This document shows, piece by piece, positions 15,267-15,271 of a stretch of 15,271 bases of DNA. This DNA is from an uncultured Bacteroidales bacterium (lineage in GTDB: Bacteria > Bacteroidota > Bacteroidia > Bacteroidales > WCHB1-69). Location: positions 1-15,271 of the forward strand of contig CALECM010000133.1 of NCBI GenBank assembly GCA_937949745.1. Reading direction: 5' to 3'. Below the pieces are notes generated by a model. The model searched no databases, was not told where the DNA came from, and saw nothing but the letters and a program-made list of their open reading frames with translations. Each line of letters opens with the position of its first letter. The first letter of the stretch is position 1. The translations under genes and the position numbers were made by a program.

Positions 15267-15271
15267 ATATT

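Noticed and set aside
1..15271. CRISPR arrays, tRNA/rRNA genes, insertion sequences, phage genes, defence systems
   Set aside because: No direct-repeat arrays, RNA gene signatures, transposase, integrase or defence-type domains were seen on either strand.

Overview
This window comes from an AT-rich Bacteroidota genome, most likely order Bacteroidales. Five things point there: a giant secreted protein with a type IX secretion (T9SS) C-terminal sorting domain; a pyrB-pyrI pair with a zinc-binding regulatory chain; FtsZ, FtsA and FtsQ of the Bacteroidota kind; near-absence of Shine-Dalgarno sites; and several TAnnTTTG motifs, the Bacteroidota -7 promoter element, just upstream of genes. The genus cannot be fixed from this sequence alone. 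No rRNA, tRNA, CRISPR array, transposase or recombinase gene was seen.

Layout, left to right. (1) 101-6094 (+): a 1997-residue modular surface or secreted protein with a signal peptide, seven repeats of a jelly-roll (choice-of-anchor J / cleaved-adhesin-like) plus fibronectin III module, and a T9SS type A sorting tail. Its promoter and first ten codons lie between perfect 16-bp inverted repeats (1-16 and 131-146), the layout of an invertible ON/OFF segment. (2) A bidirectional terminator at 6113-6142 separates it from the convergent operon ftsQ-ftsA-ftsZ (9793 to 6165, minus), the core of the divisome. This trio has its own promoter and is detached from the usual upstream mur genes. (3) pyrB-pyrI (11361 to 10001, minus): catalytic and regulatory chains of aspartate carbamoyltransferase, ending in a hairpin terminator. 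pyrB starts at TTG behind an unusually strong Shine-Dalgarno site, overlapped by a possible leader peptide. (4) sufC-sufD (13627 to 11465, minus): ATPase and scaffold subunits of the SUF iron-sulfur assembly complex, without sufB or sufS beside them. (5) A 57-bp divergent intergenic region almost filled by a perfect 42-bp palindrome carrying a -7 box on each strand. (6) ltaE (threonine aldolase) and an overlapping gtrA-like membrane protein gene (plus), followed by a probable bidirectional terminator at the window end.

Most of the window is housekeeping: cell division, pyrimidine synthesis, Fe-S assembly and amino-acid metabolism. The accessory parts are the large T9SS protein with its putative invertible switch and the perfect palindromic promoter between sufC and ltaE.
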